A stretch of 64,000 nucleotides of DNA. Source: Lineus longissimus (Eukaryota > Nemertea > Pilidiophora > Heteronemertea > Lineidae). Shown one piece after another: positions 1-10,839 of the stretch. The stretch's first letter is position 1; every line of letters starts with the position of its first letter. The stretch is from contig NC_088313.1 in the NCBI RefSeq assembly GCF_910592395.1, positions 9,738,501 through 9,802,500 on the forward strand, in the 5' to 3' direction. A program made the translations under genes and the position numbers. Below the pieces are notes generated by a model. It was not told the DNA's origin. It searched no databases and worked only from the letters and a program-made list of their open reading frames with translations.

Positions 1-788
1 CTGAAATTCAGCACCAGAGGCTATGTGATATAGGGGGTTATATGTACCAAGTTTCAAGTTCATAGCTTTAGTGGTTAAGAAACGTGCCATAGTTTACACT
101 CTAACGGCCAATTTACGCCATCTGACCTCTGTGACCTTGAAAAGTACGTCAAATTAAAAACTCGTAAGACATGTGATGTATTCTTCCTAAGAGTACCTAC
201 CATAAAAACTTTATCGAAAACAAGTCACTTATAAGCGAGATATCACACTTTTTAGATTTCCACTTTTGGCCCCCTGGTGGCAAAGTCGAGGATCAGATCA
301 AACTGGAATTCAGCACCAGAGGCTATGTGATTTAGGGAGTTATATGTACTAAGTTTCAAGTTCATAGCTTTAGTGGTTAAGAAACGTGCCATAGTTACAC
401 TGAAACAGCCAATTTATGCCATTTGACCTCTGTGACCTTGAAAAGTAAGTCAAATTAAAAACCCGTATGATATATGATGTATCCTTGCTATGAGTACCTA
501 CCACAAAAATTTCATTCTAAACAAGTCATTAATAAGCGAGATATCACACTTTTTAGATATCTACATTCGGCCCCCTGGTGGCCAAATTAAGAATCAGATC
601 GGACCGAAATTTAGTGTCACAGGTCATCTGACCAAGGGAATCCTGTGTACAAAGTTACAAGTTCATAGGCTTAGCGGTTAAGAAACGTGCCACTGTTTTT
701 GAAACAGGATACAACGACGGACGACGACAGACGACGACGGACGACGGACACTGCGGTATTGTATAGACTCCCCTACGGTGAGCCAAAA
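1..788 (+). repeat. Family A (pearl/HINE-like) element, 3' part
   Basis: Two core monomers of about 300 bp are visible. The phrase 'gaattcagcaccagaggcta' recurs at about 5 and 308. A terminal section follows with a (GACGAC)n-type microsatellite (717-760) and a short hairpin ending GGTGAGCCAA at 778-790. The 5' end lies outside the window. Each monomer carries TGACCTCTGTGACCTTGA (123, 424) and the phrase GCCCCCTGGTGGC. The element ends exactly where the family D minisatellite starts, so it probably inserted into that array. Confidence 0.8.
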
Positions 789-1672
789 AGGTACGGTAAA
801 AAAGGTACAGGAAAAAAAGGTACAAGTAAAAAGGTATCGGTAAAAAAGGTACAAGTAAAAAAGGTATCGGTAAAAAAGGTACAGGAAAAAAGGTACAGGT
901 AAAAAAGGTACAAGAAAAATGGGGACTAGGTAAAAAAGGTACAGGTATGGTGTCTTTGCTGTCAAATGTTATAAATTGCACGTCTTGTTTATTGTAAATA
1001 GAGAGTATTCGCACCCGCACGGTTAGCCAAACGACTACATTTAGGTCATCAAATATTGCGGTCTTATGACGTTTACACATACGGTTTGGAGAGATTATTA
1101 TCCGTAGCTAGTTACAATACGTGAGTGAAAAACGGTTTGACAAAACAGCATGATTATCCAAAAAAATCTTCCCACAATGATAGTTTTTCTTTTAAAATCC
1201 TAAATGAACAAATATCTTTGCAATTTTTGTGAAACATTTCGTTTCTGGCATTTGTATCCATGTTTATTTCACTTTTAAATATCTTGTTTATAGCCGTCCA
1301 TAAGTGCCTTTTTCATTGATGTCCAAGGCAGTCAAAAGAGGCATTTCGCAATTTAACTGATTACAAAATCAGCACTGTTAAGTCATCGACTTCTGTGCGG
1401 TCGTTACGTGTACACAGGCCCTTATAAGAGGCCTTTTGGCTAGCCGTCTGCATTTCACGCATAACAAGCTGGATATCCGCAAGGTGAATGGCGTTTAGCA
1501 TGTTTGGTAAAATACACTACGGGTAGCTTGATTTTCTCTGGTGGTAGATCTCAGTGCCAGAAGTAGCTATTTGTTATTAATCCTTAGTTTCGGAAATAAT
1601 TTCGTATTCTTTAAATGGAATTTTATGATTTTAAAAAAGGCCTGCATAAAACTTTCCTGATTCTCTTTTAGC

Positions 1673-2819
1673 ATGGCGACCGAAGGTGCAAGTACCAGCA
1701 AGTCAACAAACAAAAAAAACGCGCCTACTCGATTTTTCCCAGCACTTGGCATTCTTCTTCTCAGAGAACTGGTTGCGGTACAACCAACAACTAAGCCAGC
1801 GTGGGATGAAGTCCACCAATATGTGAACACAGCTTTGACGGAGGTGAAGCGCGACAGCTTTGTCACTCTCCGGGCATGCAAGGATAGGGTGAAAACTCTC
1901 CAAGAGGCTCATACGAAGGACGAGTTGAAATCTCTTAGAGCGTAAGTATATCTTAAACACTGAAACATTGCAGTGTAACACAAATGTGGCTAAGAGCGGC
2001 CCCATACACTCTGTGTCATTAGGCCCTTGGTGATTTTAAGTTACCAGGGAGATATCATTTTCTTGATGGAAAAATTGGTCCAAGTATATACATGTACTAT
2101 GTGTTTTTCCATTGCTTTAGCACCAATTAAAACACTATTTTATAATTTATACTCCCAGTTTCTTTCTCGGCTGAAAATGCGTCACGCTGACCTTTGATCA
2201 GGACCTGCAATGTTACTCATCAACTTTTGTGTCACTTTTTAGGTCTGGGACAGATGAGGAATACGACGAGCGAGCCCAGCTGCTTACTGATTTGGCCAGC
2301 CAAAGTGAGGAAAGGGCGGCCAAAAAGCAGGAAGAAAAACCCGATCTCAAGGAAGCCCAGGGACGACAAATACGCCAGGCTGCTATGGAGACGCTGAAAG
2401 TAAGAGACGATCCGGAAGAACACGCGGATGGTTTTGATCGTGAGTTGGACGGAGCTGATGAAAATCTCGAACATCATGGAAAGAAAGGTAAGAATAACTT
2501 TTTCTTCTTCACGAAAGTATGAAACTCGCTTTAATGGCAGCTACTGATTGACAATACGTACATTGTATTACATGTAACATAACCCGACTCTGCATTAAAC
2601 GGCGGGTACACTATTCTTTTTGCAGCTGCGAATTGCACCACCAAGCCGGCAACGAAGAAGCGTCGAACTGATTCTGCAGAGTACGTGACGTATCTAAAAG
2701 ATAAACTTTCCTTTGAAAAAGAGCGTTTCGAAGTAGAAAAGAAGGAAAGAGAGGCGAGGATCCAGAGGGATCAGCAAATGATGGAAATGATGATGGCGTT
2801 GGCCAAAAACAAAAATTAG
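1673..2819 (+). CDS. Harbinger partner protein (Myb/SANT-like), three exons
   Basis: Joining 1673-1941, 2243-2487 and 2626-2819 gives an open frame of 235 codons plus TAG, with no internal stop. The donors are GTAAGT and GTAAGA; the acceptors are TTTTTAG and TTTTGCAG. Splice phases agree at both joins. The protein starts MATEGASTSKSTNKK. Its N-terminal half fits a trihelix/Myb-like fold (W at about residue 44, then a basic stretch). The middle is acidic and charged. The C-terminus is a coiled coil (YLKDKLSFEKERFEVEKKER) ending in Q/M-rich MMEMMMALAKNKN, as in many SANT-like proteins carried by Harbinger elements. In that family the protein binds DNA and helps bring the transposase to the nucleus and the element ends. 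Its stop lies about 120 bp from the 3' end of the convergent transposase. The intact frame suggests fairly recent activity. The fold assignment is inferred; the gene structure is read directly. Confidence 0.75.
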
Positions 2820-2937
2820 ATGCTGCTCGCAACGATGTAAGATTTGACAAATAAATAATTACTCGCAGAATAAATTTGGACTTTTCGTCTGTAATTTGCA
2901 CAATTCAAATATTTTCTCTACATTTACAACGCAAAGT

Positions 2938-3873
2938 TCAGGCTAAATAGTTCTCTAAAGTTGGAGGGTCCAGTTGAAAGTACTGACTCGTCTGATTGCC
3001 ATAGACACATGTACGACAGTTGACCAGAATAGCACCTACCAAGTAATACTTGGCTACTGGAGACAACAGTACTTTTAAATTTTTCCTAAAGTCCAAAAAC
3101 GCGTAGTTTCGCACCAAATTTCCGAACTCCCATTCCACGCATTGACGGACAGAGGACATTCTCCTGTTGAATTCTTCTTCTGCGGCACACAGGTTTGCTC
3201 CTCTGAATGGACTCGACAGATACCTTCGAATGGGATAAGCCGGATCGCCGTATATTGCAAATGGCAGGCCATTCCTATCAGTGAGATCTCTAGCCTCCAT
3301 TTGCTCCATCAGTCCACTCATACGAAGCAAAGCGCAATCATGTCGACGCCCTTCCAGTGGACCATACAGATGCGTAATCAACCCGTTTGGTATGACTACT
3401 GACTGAAATTTAATCGCATGTATACGCTTATGCCCATTATAACACACGCGTTGATGGCGTGTTGGCCTGCATATAGGACGAACCGTGCCATCTACGAAAC
3501 CAATGCAGTTCAGCAGCGGGGCACCCTTCGCGTGTATCTGGTCTGCATAGATTTGAAGTTGTGCGGGATCCAGCCATGGGTTGTCGAGAGTCCTCAAACG
3601 ATGAGCATGAGTGTTGTACAGAAGGCTTATAGTCTCATTAATCACCATTGACATGGTAGATGCAGGTCGTCCAAAAAACCTTTCCAAATCGCTCAGTCTG
3701 TTCGGATACGAAAATCGCCTTAAAACCATACACAATGCATCGAGTCCGCTGCACGTGCACCTGTTTGTTACAGTAATCACATCAGGAAGTCCCGACAAGC
3801 GATACAGACGATAGAGTTCTTCCTTCCTGAAACGAAAGTTGAACCATGACTGGTCATCAGTAAGCTCATCCAA
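2938..3873 (-). CDS. Harbinger (HARBI1-like) DDE transposase
   Basis: This is an uninterrupted 311-codon frame. The N-terminus carries 'RFRKEELYRLYRLSGLP' and 'LRRFSYPNRLSDLERFFGRP', the usual HARBI1-family leader. The DDE_Tnp_4 nuclease core follows: first acidic residue in GFVDGTVRPI (about residue 129), then 'GRRHDCALLR' (about 176), second acid in YGDPAYPIRRY (about 209), third in CVEWEFGNLV (about 247). All three catalytic positions are present. The frame continues upstream of 3873 without ATG until a TGA near 3910, so either a first exon is missing or the start codon is lost. The first codon of the listed range is TTG, not ATG. It would cut and paste the host element, working with the SANT-like protein encoded at 1673-2819. 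Confidence 0.85.
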   Translation of the reverse strand: MDELTDDQSWFNFRFRKEELYRLYRLSGLPDVITVTNRCTCSGLDALCMVLRRFSYPNRLSDLERFFGRPASTMSMVINETISLLYNTHAHRLRTLDNPWLDPAQLQIYADQIHAKGAPLLNCIGFVDGTVRPICRPTRHQRVCYNGHKRIHAIKFQSVVIPNGLITHLYGPLEGRRHDCALLRMSGLMEQMEARDLTDRNGLPFAIYGDPAYPIRRYLSSPFRGANLCAAEEEFNRRMSSVRQCVEWEFGNLVRNYAFLDFRKNLKVLLSPVAKYYLVGAILVNCRTCVYGNQTSQYFQLDPPTLENYLA

Positions 3874-3903
3874 ATTAAACCTCGGCCATTGAGGGTGTTG
3901 TGA

Positions 3904-5900
3904 CGATCAGTGATCGTTTGTTATTGCGATCAGCTGACTTCTTCCTTGACCCGGTTTGACCCCGTTATTGTATTATTATTTCCGCGCCAAAAAATTGTTT
4001 ACCGAGATTTTGCGAGATGTTGGCGAGACTTAGGTAACACCCATGGGCATGTGTGTTCAAGACAGCACTTCGACTCCGTCCGCGATTGAGTGAGGATCGC
4101 CGCCGGTTCTGTACTATTCTATAGATGACAACGCCCAGAAGTTCGTAGCGAGATGGTTGAAATGGTTTGAAGCAGCGTTGAAAATGGTGGTAACGTTTTT
4201 ATGATTGATTCACGCCGTACTTTACCGATAGAATGAAAAAAAATGCCATAATTTTACCGGTGTGAAGCCTTTCACGCTTTACGTACATTTGTATACGGCC
4301 GATGCACTGACCGTGTGTATCGTGCTGTGTTTGTAACGTATCACCAGTTTGTGTCTTCCTCTCGCTAATGTATAGCTATCTGTGCATTTAATTGACATGG
4401 TTTTCTATAGTTTGAGAAGGGGTCTAAAAGGGGGGTGTATTAATGTTTGAAGGTGCATTCTGGTCTTTGCGGACCAGGTGCTTCGAATAGGCTCGCGTAG
4501 ATCAGGTCGACCTGAGCAACTTTCCACTCCACTCTTTTAGGCCTATTTTCGATGAATGGGCTGTAATGTTGTTGATTCTCGGTTAGAATGAATCGTTATC
4601 GTTTAGTATTTTAGTCCATTGGTGTTATTGGACATACTCGAACCTGTTATATAGACTTTAAAAATTATAGACCGTGCGAACGGATTTCTGGAAAACCATT
4701 ATATAAAACTCAGTTGTATTTTGGGACTAAAAAGATGTTGTGTTAACCCACGGTTTTAATCTGTGTATGTTGACTTCAGGTGACTGTTTGATAGTTATAT
4801 TGTTAGAAGCCAGTGGGTGTGATTCCATCACTGTCTCTCCGCTTACGCCAGAAGCCGTGTTGAAGAGTTGGACGAATCCGCCCTGCTGAGATCGAGAAGG
4901 ACGAGGCCTTGCTGTTGACGTCCCTCCCCGTTTATAGAATACCCGTGGCGGTATAGTATTCTTAATTTACTGGCTAGTTTATTGTTACGACCTGCCGGCT
5001 AGTTAGGACTAGTCTGTTGCCATCTGGGCAGAACCGGTTGAGTCGAAGTCATTTATATAGTCCTAGCTAGCGGTCAGGTTGCTTCAGTCAGCCTGAGTCA
5101 ATGTTACAGACTGTTTGTGTTGTAGCACGTTTTGAGTTGTGAGAAGCATTTTAGTATATATCCCTTAGCGGAAAAAACTTGTATTGATATATTCCCCTTG
5201 GCGGGAAGATAATTTGACATATATATAATCTACTACGCCCTTCTACTGACGTTCCGGGCTAGAAGACCGAAGTCTGCAATCGAACACGAGACGGAGGATA
5301 GCCTGTTGTAGATGCCGGAGAAGAGACACCGCAATCGTGTGTAAAAAACTAGTACGGAGCCGCTGGCTCTAGGCTGAAGCATTTACAGCTGTAGTGAATT
5401 GTAGGTATCTTATGATAGCTTGTACCATAAATATACAGTCCTCTTCAAAAAGTAATTAACCTCTGGCATAGTTATCTTATCGTCATCTTGTCAATTCGTT
5501 GATCGCCAGAACAGAGGGTCGTATGCAATCGCGCGTTCCTGTGGTCTATCGTGAAAAAGAATGTACAGAAGATCTTCATCCTCTTCCTCGACTGCCATTT
5601 GTAAAAGGTCCATGTTGAAAGTCTAGTGAGCGTCGACTGTTCACTTTACCACTTGTAGGTCTCCTCGGACATGACCCGTGCAAAGTTCAGAAAATAATTA
5701 CCTAACCTGTCGAATGCCATTGACAAATTGAAGGTACCTGCCTTCTACAAGGGAAACTTACATAAACCTTGTGTATTAACTATCCGTAAAGGCTAACCGA
5801 ATCTATCAGCGAAATCACGATAAATTAAACGTTGACCGTTTCACGGTTACGGATGACTAAATGTAGTCGTTAGGCCTAAATGTACTGGTGCGAATACTCT
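3904..5900. other. Long non-coding arm of the Harbinger element
   Basis: About 2 kb lie between the transposase 5' end and the right TIR. No frame of 60 codons occurs on either strand. The segment should hold the transposase promoter and any 5' exon (minus strand), but no convincing ATG exon could be picked. No known repeat unit was recognised. Confidence 0.5.
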
Positions 5901-5901
5901 C

Positions 5902-6294
5902 TAATGAAGTCAAATTTTGGGGTTATTATGATTATTATGTAGATGTTGTGTGGTGGAGGTAACTTATACTGAGATAGGCAAAGTTTAGATATGTTTTCAA
6001 TCAGTCAGTCAAATGGAAACCATGTTATGTGTTGGTTATTTGTTTTTTGTGTATCCAACTAATTACTTCCTTGCTAGAGTAAAGTTGATTAACTTCTAAT
6101 TGCCAAAGCATAATTATGACTACTGTAATTAATCCAATTAACAATCAATCAGGAAATCCCTTGTCCAAGGTGGATTGTTCCAGGTCTGGTATTAATTAGG
6201 AAGGTCTTCCCAAGCTGATACCACCTGGAATATTTATTTTACTGATACCAACGGTTTTGAATACATTCAGGGTTTCTTTCGCACTTTTGTAACT
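5902..6294. other. Right-hand interior of family D1
   Basis: This AT-rich sequence runs from the Harbinger right end to the hAT-like insertion. No gene or repeat unit is seen. It resumes at 7096-7235 after the insertion. Confidence 0.4.
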
Positions 6295-6302
6295 ATGAAA
6301 CC

Positions 6303-7087
6303 GGTGTATTCCTGTTTCGCCTATTCCTGTTCCGCCTACTCCTGTTTCGCCTATTCCTGTTTCGCCTAATTCCTGTTTCGCCTATTCAAATGTATTGCTA
6401 ACCTCCCCACAGACGTAGGAATATGAACCGTCCCTTACTGACCGACCAAACCCGAGGAGAGCCACATATGTACGCATTGAAACAATACGTCAATGGAGAG
6501 AGGGACATAATGAGTTACGTTGATGCCATCAGTTACCTTGTCTGACATAATATCATGATATGTATTTTCCACCTTGTTTGACTTTATATGTGCTGTACCT
6601 ACATGTATATTATGACATGGGTTTTACAGCTGATTTTGATCAAATAATTATGAGAATGTACAATATTATGTATTTTTATCAAAAACTCATGAATTCAGTT
6701 TTCATAAAATAAACGACTGCTTTACTCTACTTAATCTATTAGTTTTTACTGTGCGTCAGTATGGTCCTATGGTCCTATGGTCAAATAAGTCCCGGACTGT
6801 CCCCGCTTTCAAGGTGACTCTTTCAAAACGGTCATGGCATAACAAAGTTGATGGCATTTGATTAGTCAAATTGTCATCACATCGTTAACATCATCCAATT
6901 GTCCCCTCACATTTTCCCCATAAAATGGACATGCATCCCTAAGGTTCCCCGTGGGAGAGTCGATTTATTGTAGGGGTACTGGAAAGTAGGCGAAACAGGA
7001 ATAGGCGAAACAGGAATAGGCGAAACAGGAATTTTGTAGGCGAAACAGGAATAGGCGAAACAGGAATAGGCGAAACAGGCATAAACC
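6303..7087. mobile_element. hAT-like non-autonomous element with 15-bp repeat TIRs
   Basis: It is flanked by an exact 8-bp duplication, ATGAAACC (6295-6302 and 7088-7095). The left end is about five units of 'attcctgtttcgcct'. The right end is about six units of the complement, TAGGCGAAACAGGAA (6985-7080). The outermost bases (ggtgtattcctg, and ggtttatgcctg on the other strand) match as a TIR. The 785-bp element has no coding capacity; its core is unique sequence. An 8-bp TSD fits the hAT superfamily, though no hAT protein is present to confirm that. It lies inside family D1, whose TIRs are also tandem arrays. Confidence 0.8.
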
Positions 7088-7421
7088 ATGAAACCATGGA
7101 GGTATTCATACCTCCATGATGAAACTAAGGGCTTCTAACTGTAAATGAGTAATCAAAGAGGACATTGGCCATCAGTACCCATTCAGTCAATGTGAGAATC
7201 AACGAATTTCATACAATAACTTTTTAAAAAGTGTCTGTACCTTTTTTACCAAGTCCCCATTTTTCTTGTACCTTTTGTACCGATACCTTTTTTCCTGTAC
7301 CTTTTTTACCGATACCTTTTTTTCCTGTACCTTTTTTACCGATACCTTTTTTACTTGTACCTTTTTTTCCTGTACCTTTTTTACCGTACCTTTTTTACCT
7401 GTACCTTTTTTACTGGATACC

Positions 7422-8460
7422 GAATATTCATCATAGGTTGGAAGATTCAGACCTTATAAATTAGCCGCGGGACCCGCATGCTGTCAACTGAAAAGTTAAT
7501 ATTTGGAGAGGTATTCAAGAGATATTTGCTGTGGCAAGTCAACAGATATTTTTTTTAAATGTTGTAAAAATATTAATTGCTGTTACTCGCTCGACTGTCC
7601 GGAATATCATACACAGGTTATCCTTGCCTATAACGTCTTCTATACCCTCTTGTACAACGAAGATGTACCATACATTTAATTAGGCCCACAAAGGGGTATC
7701 ACCAGGAGCAGGTGTGAATACTCAAAAAACCTTTGCAGTTAACTCCACCCTCTAGGCCTAGTCGTGCCCGGTTCTATCTAGTATGAGGGATGTTAATTTC
7801 ACGTTTATTTGGTACTGATCATCTTCAATCATTTGTAAGGGAACATTTGACTAAGATGGTAATTGATGGTAGTAGGCAGGCCGAATTTCATGGTTAATCA
7901 TTATATTCCCAATCGGGCCACATTGCGATGTCACCCAAAGACGTCATAGGCAAGAGTAACTTGTATATCAACATTTCAGATAATCGCATGCAGTATTTGA
8001 CGCGACGTGGTCAAACATTAACAAAGTAACTGCTAAAGGCTTAAAAATCAATCGAGTTGAGGCCTCAGGTTGATTTATGGTTGCTCGGTGCAACAATGAT
8101 AACATGACATTGGTAGCAAACAGGCGAGTACTTCGAGAGACTTGTTATTCCAAGGTCTTCGGACCCAGCCTTCTGATATCTCATTCATAGATAATGACAC
8201 AATGCCGAATTTCGGTCCCTGATATCGCCAATCGGTAGGCTGATGTGTGTGATGAACCCAAGTGGTGGGGTTGTAACAGGGGCCAATTTACACTCTAACT
8301 GGCCTCTGTAACTTTGATTGAAAAGTAGGTCAAATAAAATACTTTACACCTGGCGAATTGTTCACAAGTTTTATCTGGGAGCTGAGGCAACCACGAACAA
8401 AAACATGCGCACGCCTTCCCCTCACGACTGTCGTACAAGCCAACTCAAGTTCACCGATGG
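7422..8460. other. Intergenic, with a degraded family A fragment
   Basis: No gene is seen. From about 8200 to 8345 there are decayed phrases of the family A monomer ('gaatttcggtccctgat', 'ggccaatttacactctaac', 'aaaagtaggtcaaat'). The remainder is unrecognised. Confidence 0.45.
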
Positions 8461-8469
8461 GGTAATTCT

Positions 8470-9490
8470 GAATCTAGGTAATAAAGGTACAGGAAAAAAA
8501 AGGTACAGGAAAAAAAGTTACGGAAATAAAGGTACAGGAAATAAAGGTACAGGAAATAAAAGTACCGGAAATAAAGGTACCGGAAAAAAGGTTCTTGAAA
8601 AATAGGTACACAAAATGGCATAAATAGGTAAAAAAGGTACACAATTTTTTTAAACAATATCATTTGAATTCTCCCTTTTTCTATTCATAACTTTAACTTT
8701 ATTTGTTGCGTAGGCATTGCATAGGCCTTAGAAATAGGTATATCAAATTTCCAGTATACCGTTATGGTTTTCAAGAGTGAAAACACGGCTATCAAGATCA
8801 TGATGATTGCAAAGATTCTAGGACAATTCCCTCTGCAAAAGGGTTAACCGATAAATGTACCAATGTTCAAGTTAAATTGCAATTAATCAATTAACATTCA
8901 TCATAGAGCTGGACCCAATTAACAATGTGCCTGGCCAATTAGGTCTTAACAGACAAATTATTAGATTTAAGAGCAAACACAAGCTTTTTAGGGAAAATGG
9001 CGAGAATCTTAATGTGAAATGCCAGGTAGGATGCCAGGTGCGCCTCCCCTTCCCAAGATCCTGGATCCGCCCCTAATAAGAATACGACTCGAGTATTTCA
9101 AAATTTAAAAGAACATGAATGTACATGTACTGTAGTTATTACCAAAAAAAACGTCAGCTCCCCTGTTGGGCAACTTCTTCCATGAATTTTCCTCAAATTC
9201 ATTCCGTAACAAAATTGTCCGCAATGTATTAAACTATTTTAAAGCACCACCTTAGTCACAGAAGAAGAAAAATGGGCAAGAAAAGATTAAGACAGTCTGA
9301 ACCAGTTCAAGAGAATAATATTCTGAAAACAAATTGTGTACCTTTTTTATCTATTTATGCCATTTTGTGTACCTTTTTTTCCGGTACCTTTTTTTCCGGT
9401 ACCTTTATTTCCTGTACTTTTATTTCCTGTACCTTTATTTCCGTACCTTTTTTCCTATACCTTTTTTCCTGTACTTTTTTACCGTATACC
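8470..9490. mobile_element. Family D2: short minisatellite-TIR element with 9-bp TSD
   Basis: The exact 9-bp duplication GGTAATTCT flanks the element (8461-8469 and 9491-9499). The left arm (8476-8655) is an array of GGTACAGGAAATAAA-like units, and the right arm (9334-9490) is the same array inverted. Both share the inner landmark 'acacaaaatggcataaatag'. Between the arms is about 680 bp with no gene. Proline/leucine-rich reading frames over the arms are just translated minisatellite. The 9-bp TSD is typical of Mutator-like elements, but there is no transposase to confirm it. Confidence 0.8.
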
Positions 9491-9499
9491 GGTAATTCT

Positions 9500-9918
9500 T
9501 AATTCACCATGGTGAACGAGATGGTGAGTTCAATTCACCATGATGGTAAATTGAGCATTTACCATGGTGAATTCAGCTTTTAACATGCTCACCAACATGG
9601 TGAATTCAGAAGTTAACATGCTCACCATCATGATGAAATATTTTAGCGTCCCAATTGCTGTCAGTTTACCATGGTGAAAAAGGACCTCAAATGCAATTTG
9701 TTTGTGACCAGACGTGTTCCGACGTCGTTTCACCATTAAATTACTGAACACACCAATGACTGTATTAAGAAACTTGATATTTATTTGTTGTTGATAGAAA
9801 AGAACATGTAACATTGTTTATTTTATTGCAGGAGATCCCTGCATGGCTTCATGTGTGTGACTGCAAGGGATGTTCATGTAATTCGAAAACGGAGAGAGGA
9901 GAAATGGATTGAAGCAAT
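9500..9918. repeat. Cluster of CACCATGGTGA palindromes, then unique sequence
   Basis: Between 9507 and 9680 the palindrome CACCATGGTGA and near variants (accatggtgaattc, caccatgatggt, caccaacatggtgaa, caccatcatgatga) occur about seven times at irregular spacing. A weaker copy is at 21241-21308, with the shared phrase 'gtcagtttaccatggtgaaa' in variant form. No gene was seen up to the gypsy element. Confidence 0.5.
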
Positions 9919-10008
9919 TGGAAGTGACGTCACAACTGTGACCTAGTTACATACAGTATAGGCAATCTACACAATACAGGGTGTATCAAATATATGGCGA
10001 ACCTGACA
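9919..10008 (-). repeat. 3' LTR of the gypsy element (90 bp)
   Basis: On the minus strand it begins TGTCAGGTTC and ends CACTTCCA, so it has the TG...CA ends of an LTR. It matches 17055-17144 at 88 of 90 positions, and similarity stops sharply at both borders. At 90 bp it is unusually short for gypsy. Confidence 0.7.
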
Positions 10009-10839
10009 TCTCCTCAACTTAGATGAATTTTCCAAATTAACAATTCAATTATAAGTGAACCAATTATAAACTTTCAAGTTCCAAAATGGTTGATTAAAAT
10101 TAACAATTTTAAAACCAACTAGTAACTATATTCGAACTATATAATAGGTACAAAAAATGCCAAAACTTGTAAGATTAACTGCAAGAAGGATCTACCAAGT
10201 TAATTTCCGTCTGACCTAGTTCTTCAATTAAATCCAACACGTGTAAACCAGTTGCCAAGACAGAAATACAAATTCAAAACAATTCAAACTAAACTTGTGC
10301 TGTTGATATAAAATACTGAAACTGCAATCCACTCTACTTTCAAGTAAAATACATCCAAGTCCCAAACTTCACTTGAAAACACCAAAGTCTCACTTCGACT
10401 ACTGCAACTTTCTACTAGTTATATAACTTAGATTATTTTACTGGTCCTCAATTTATCTTGTCACAAATTGGTCCAGATAAGCAGGTTTTCTGGTCATTCT
10501 CGATGACCTTGTAACAGATACCTCAGTAGGCACAGGAAAAGTTCTACACTACTTGGAATGTTGACATCCGAAGAAGCTGGCTCACTATATTGTCAGGAAT
10601 TTCATTCTCAACACTATCTCTCACTATTGTCTGAGAGCTACTCTGAGTAGGACCAAGCTGACATTCTTGACTAGGATTAGGAAGAATTTCCTCAGAAACA
10701 GTTTGAAAACCATTTCCTTGCAAATCTGACTTGGAACTAACTTGGGGTATAGGAAAGATCTGGTTATGACCAGCATTGGCTTGACTTTGAACAAACTCTT
10801 CACATGCCCAGTACATCTAAATTTCAAACCATTTCAGTG

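Larger units (their letters stand above)
1001..5901. mobile_element. PIF/Harbinger two-gene transposon
   Basis: The ends are inverted copies of GAGAGTATTCGCACC (1001-1015, and its complement ending at 5901). Inner similarity extends over 'aacgactacatttag'. The right end is followed by TAA and the left end is preceded by ATA, so the expected 3-bp TWA duplication is imperfect. Between the ends lie two convergent genes: a Myb/SANT-like partner protein (1673-2819, plus) and a DDE transposase (2938-3873, minus). That gene pair is diagnostic of Harbinger elements. The element sits inside family D1. Confidence 0.75.
788..7421. mobile_element. Family D1: DNA transposon with minisatellite TIRs
   Basis: Positions 789-948 hold about ten units of a 14-16 bp repeat (GGTACAGGAAAAAA and GGTATCGGTAAAAAA variants). 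Positions 7236-7421 hold the same array inverted. Both copies end on the inner side with the same landmark, 'aaaaatggggact(a/t)gg'. This is a terminal inverted repeat made of tandem repeats. The outer left end is hidden because a family A copy (1-788) abuts the array, so no TSD can be read here. Two shorter relatives (8470-9490 and 44955-47468) do have 9-bp TSDs. No protein can be assigned to D itself: the genes inside belong to a Harbinger element nested at 1001-5901, and a hAT-like element sits at 6303-7087. Confidence 0.7.

Noticed and set aside
1-720. Regularly spaced repeats resembling a CRISPR array
   Set aside because: The whole 300-bp monomer is conserved, not just short repeats, and the DNA is eukaryotic with spliced genes.
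655-1080. Proline/phenylalanine-rich frames (VPFLPIPFLL type), also at 7231-7464, 8451-8663 and 9272-9502
   Set aside because: They are translations of the family D minisatellite in all copies. Their amino-acid repeats follow the DNA unit length and no start or codon bias supports a gene.
9977-10000. TACAGGGTGTATCAAA as a mariner end
   Set aside because: It lies within the 90-bp repeat bounding the gypsy element and has no inverted partner nearby. Both copies are in the same orientation, so it is LTR sequence.
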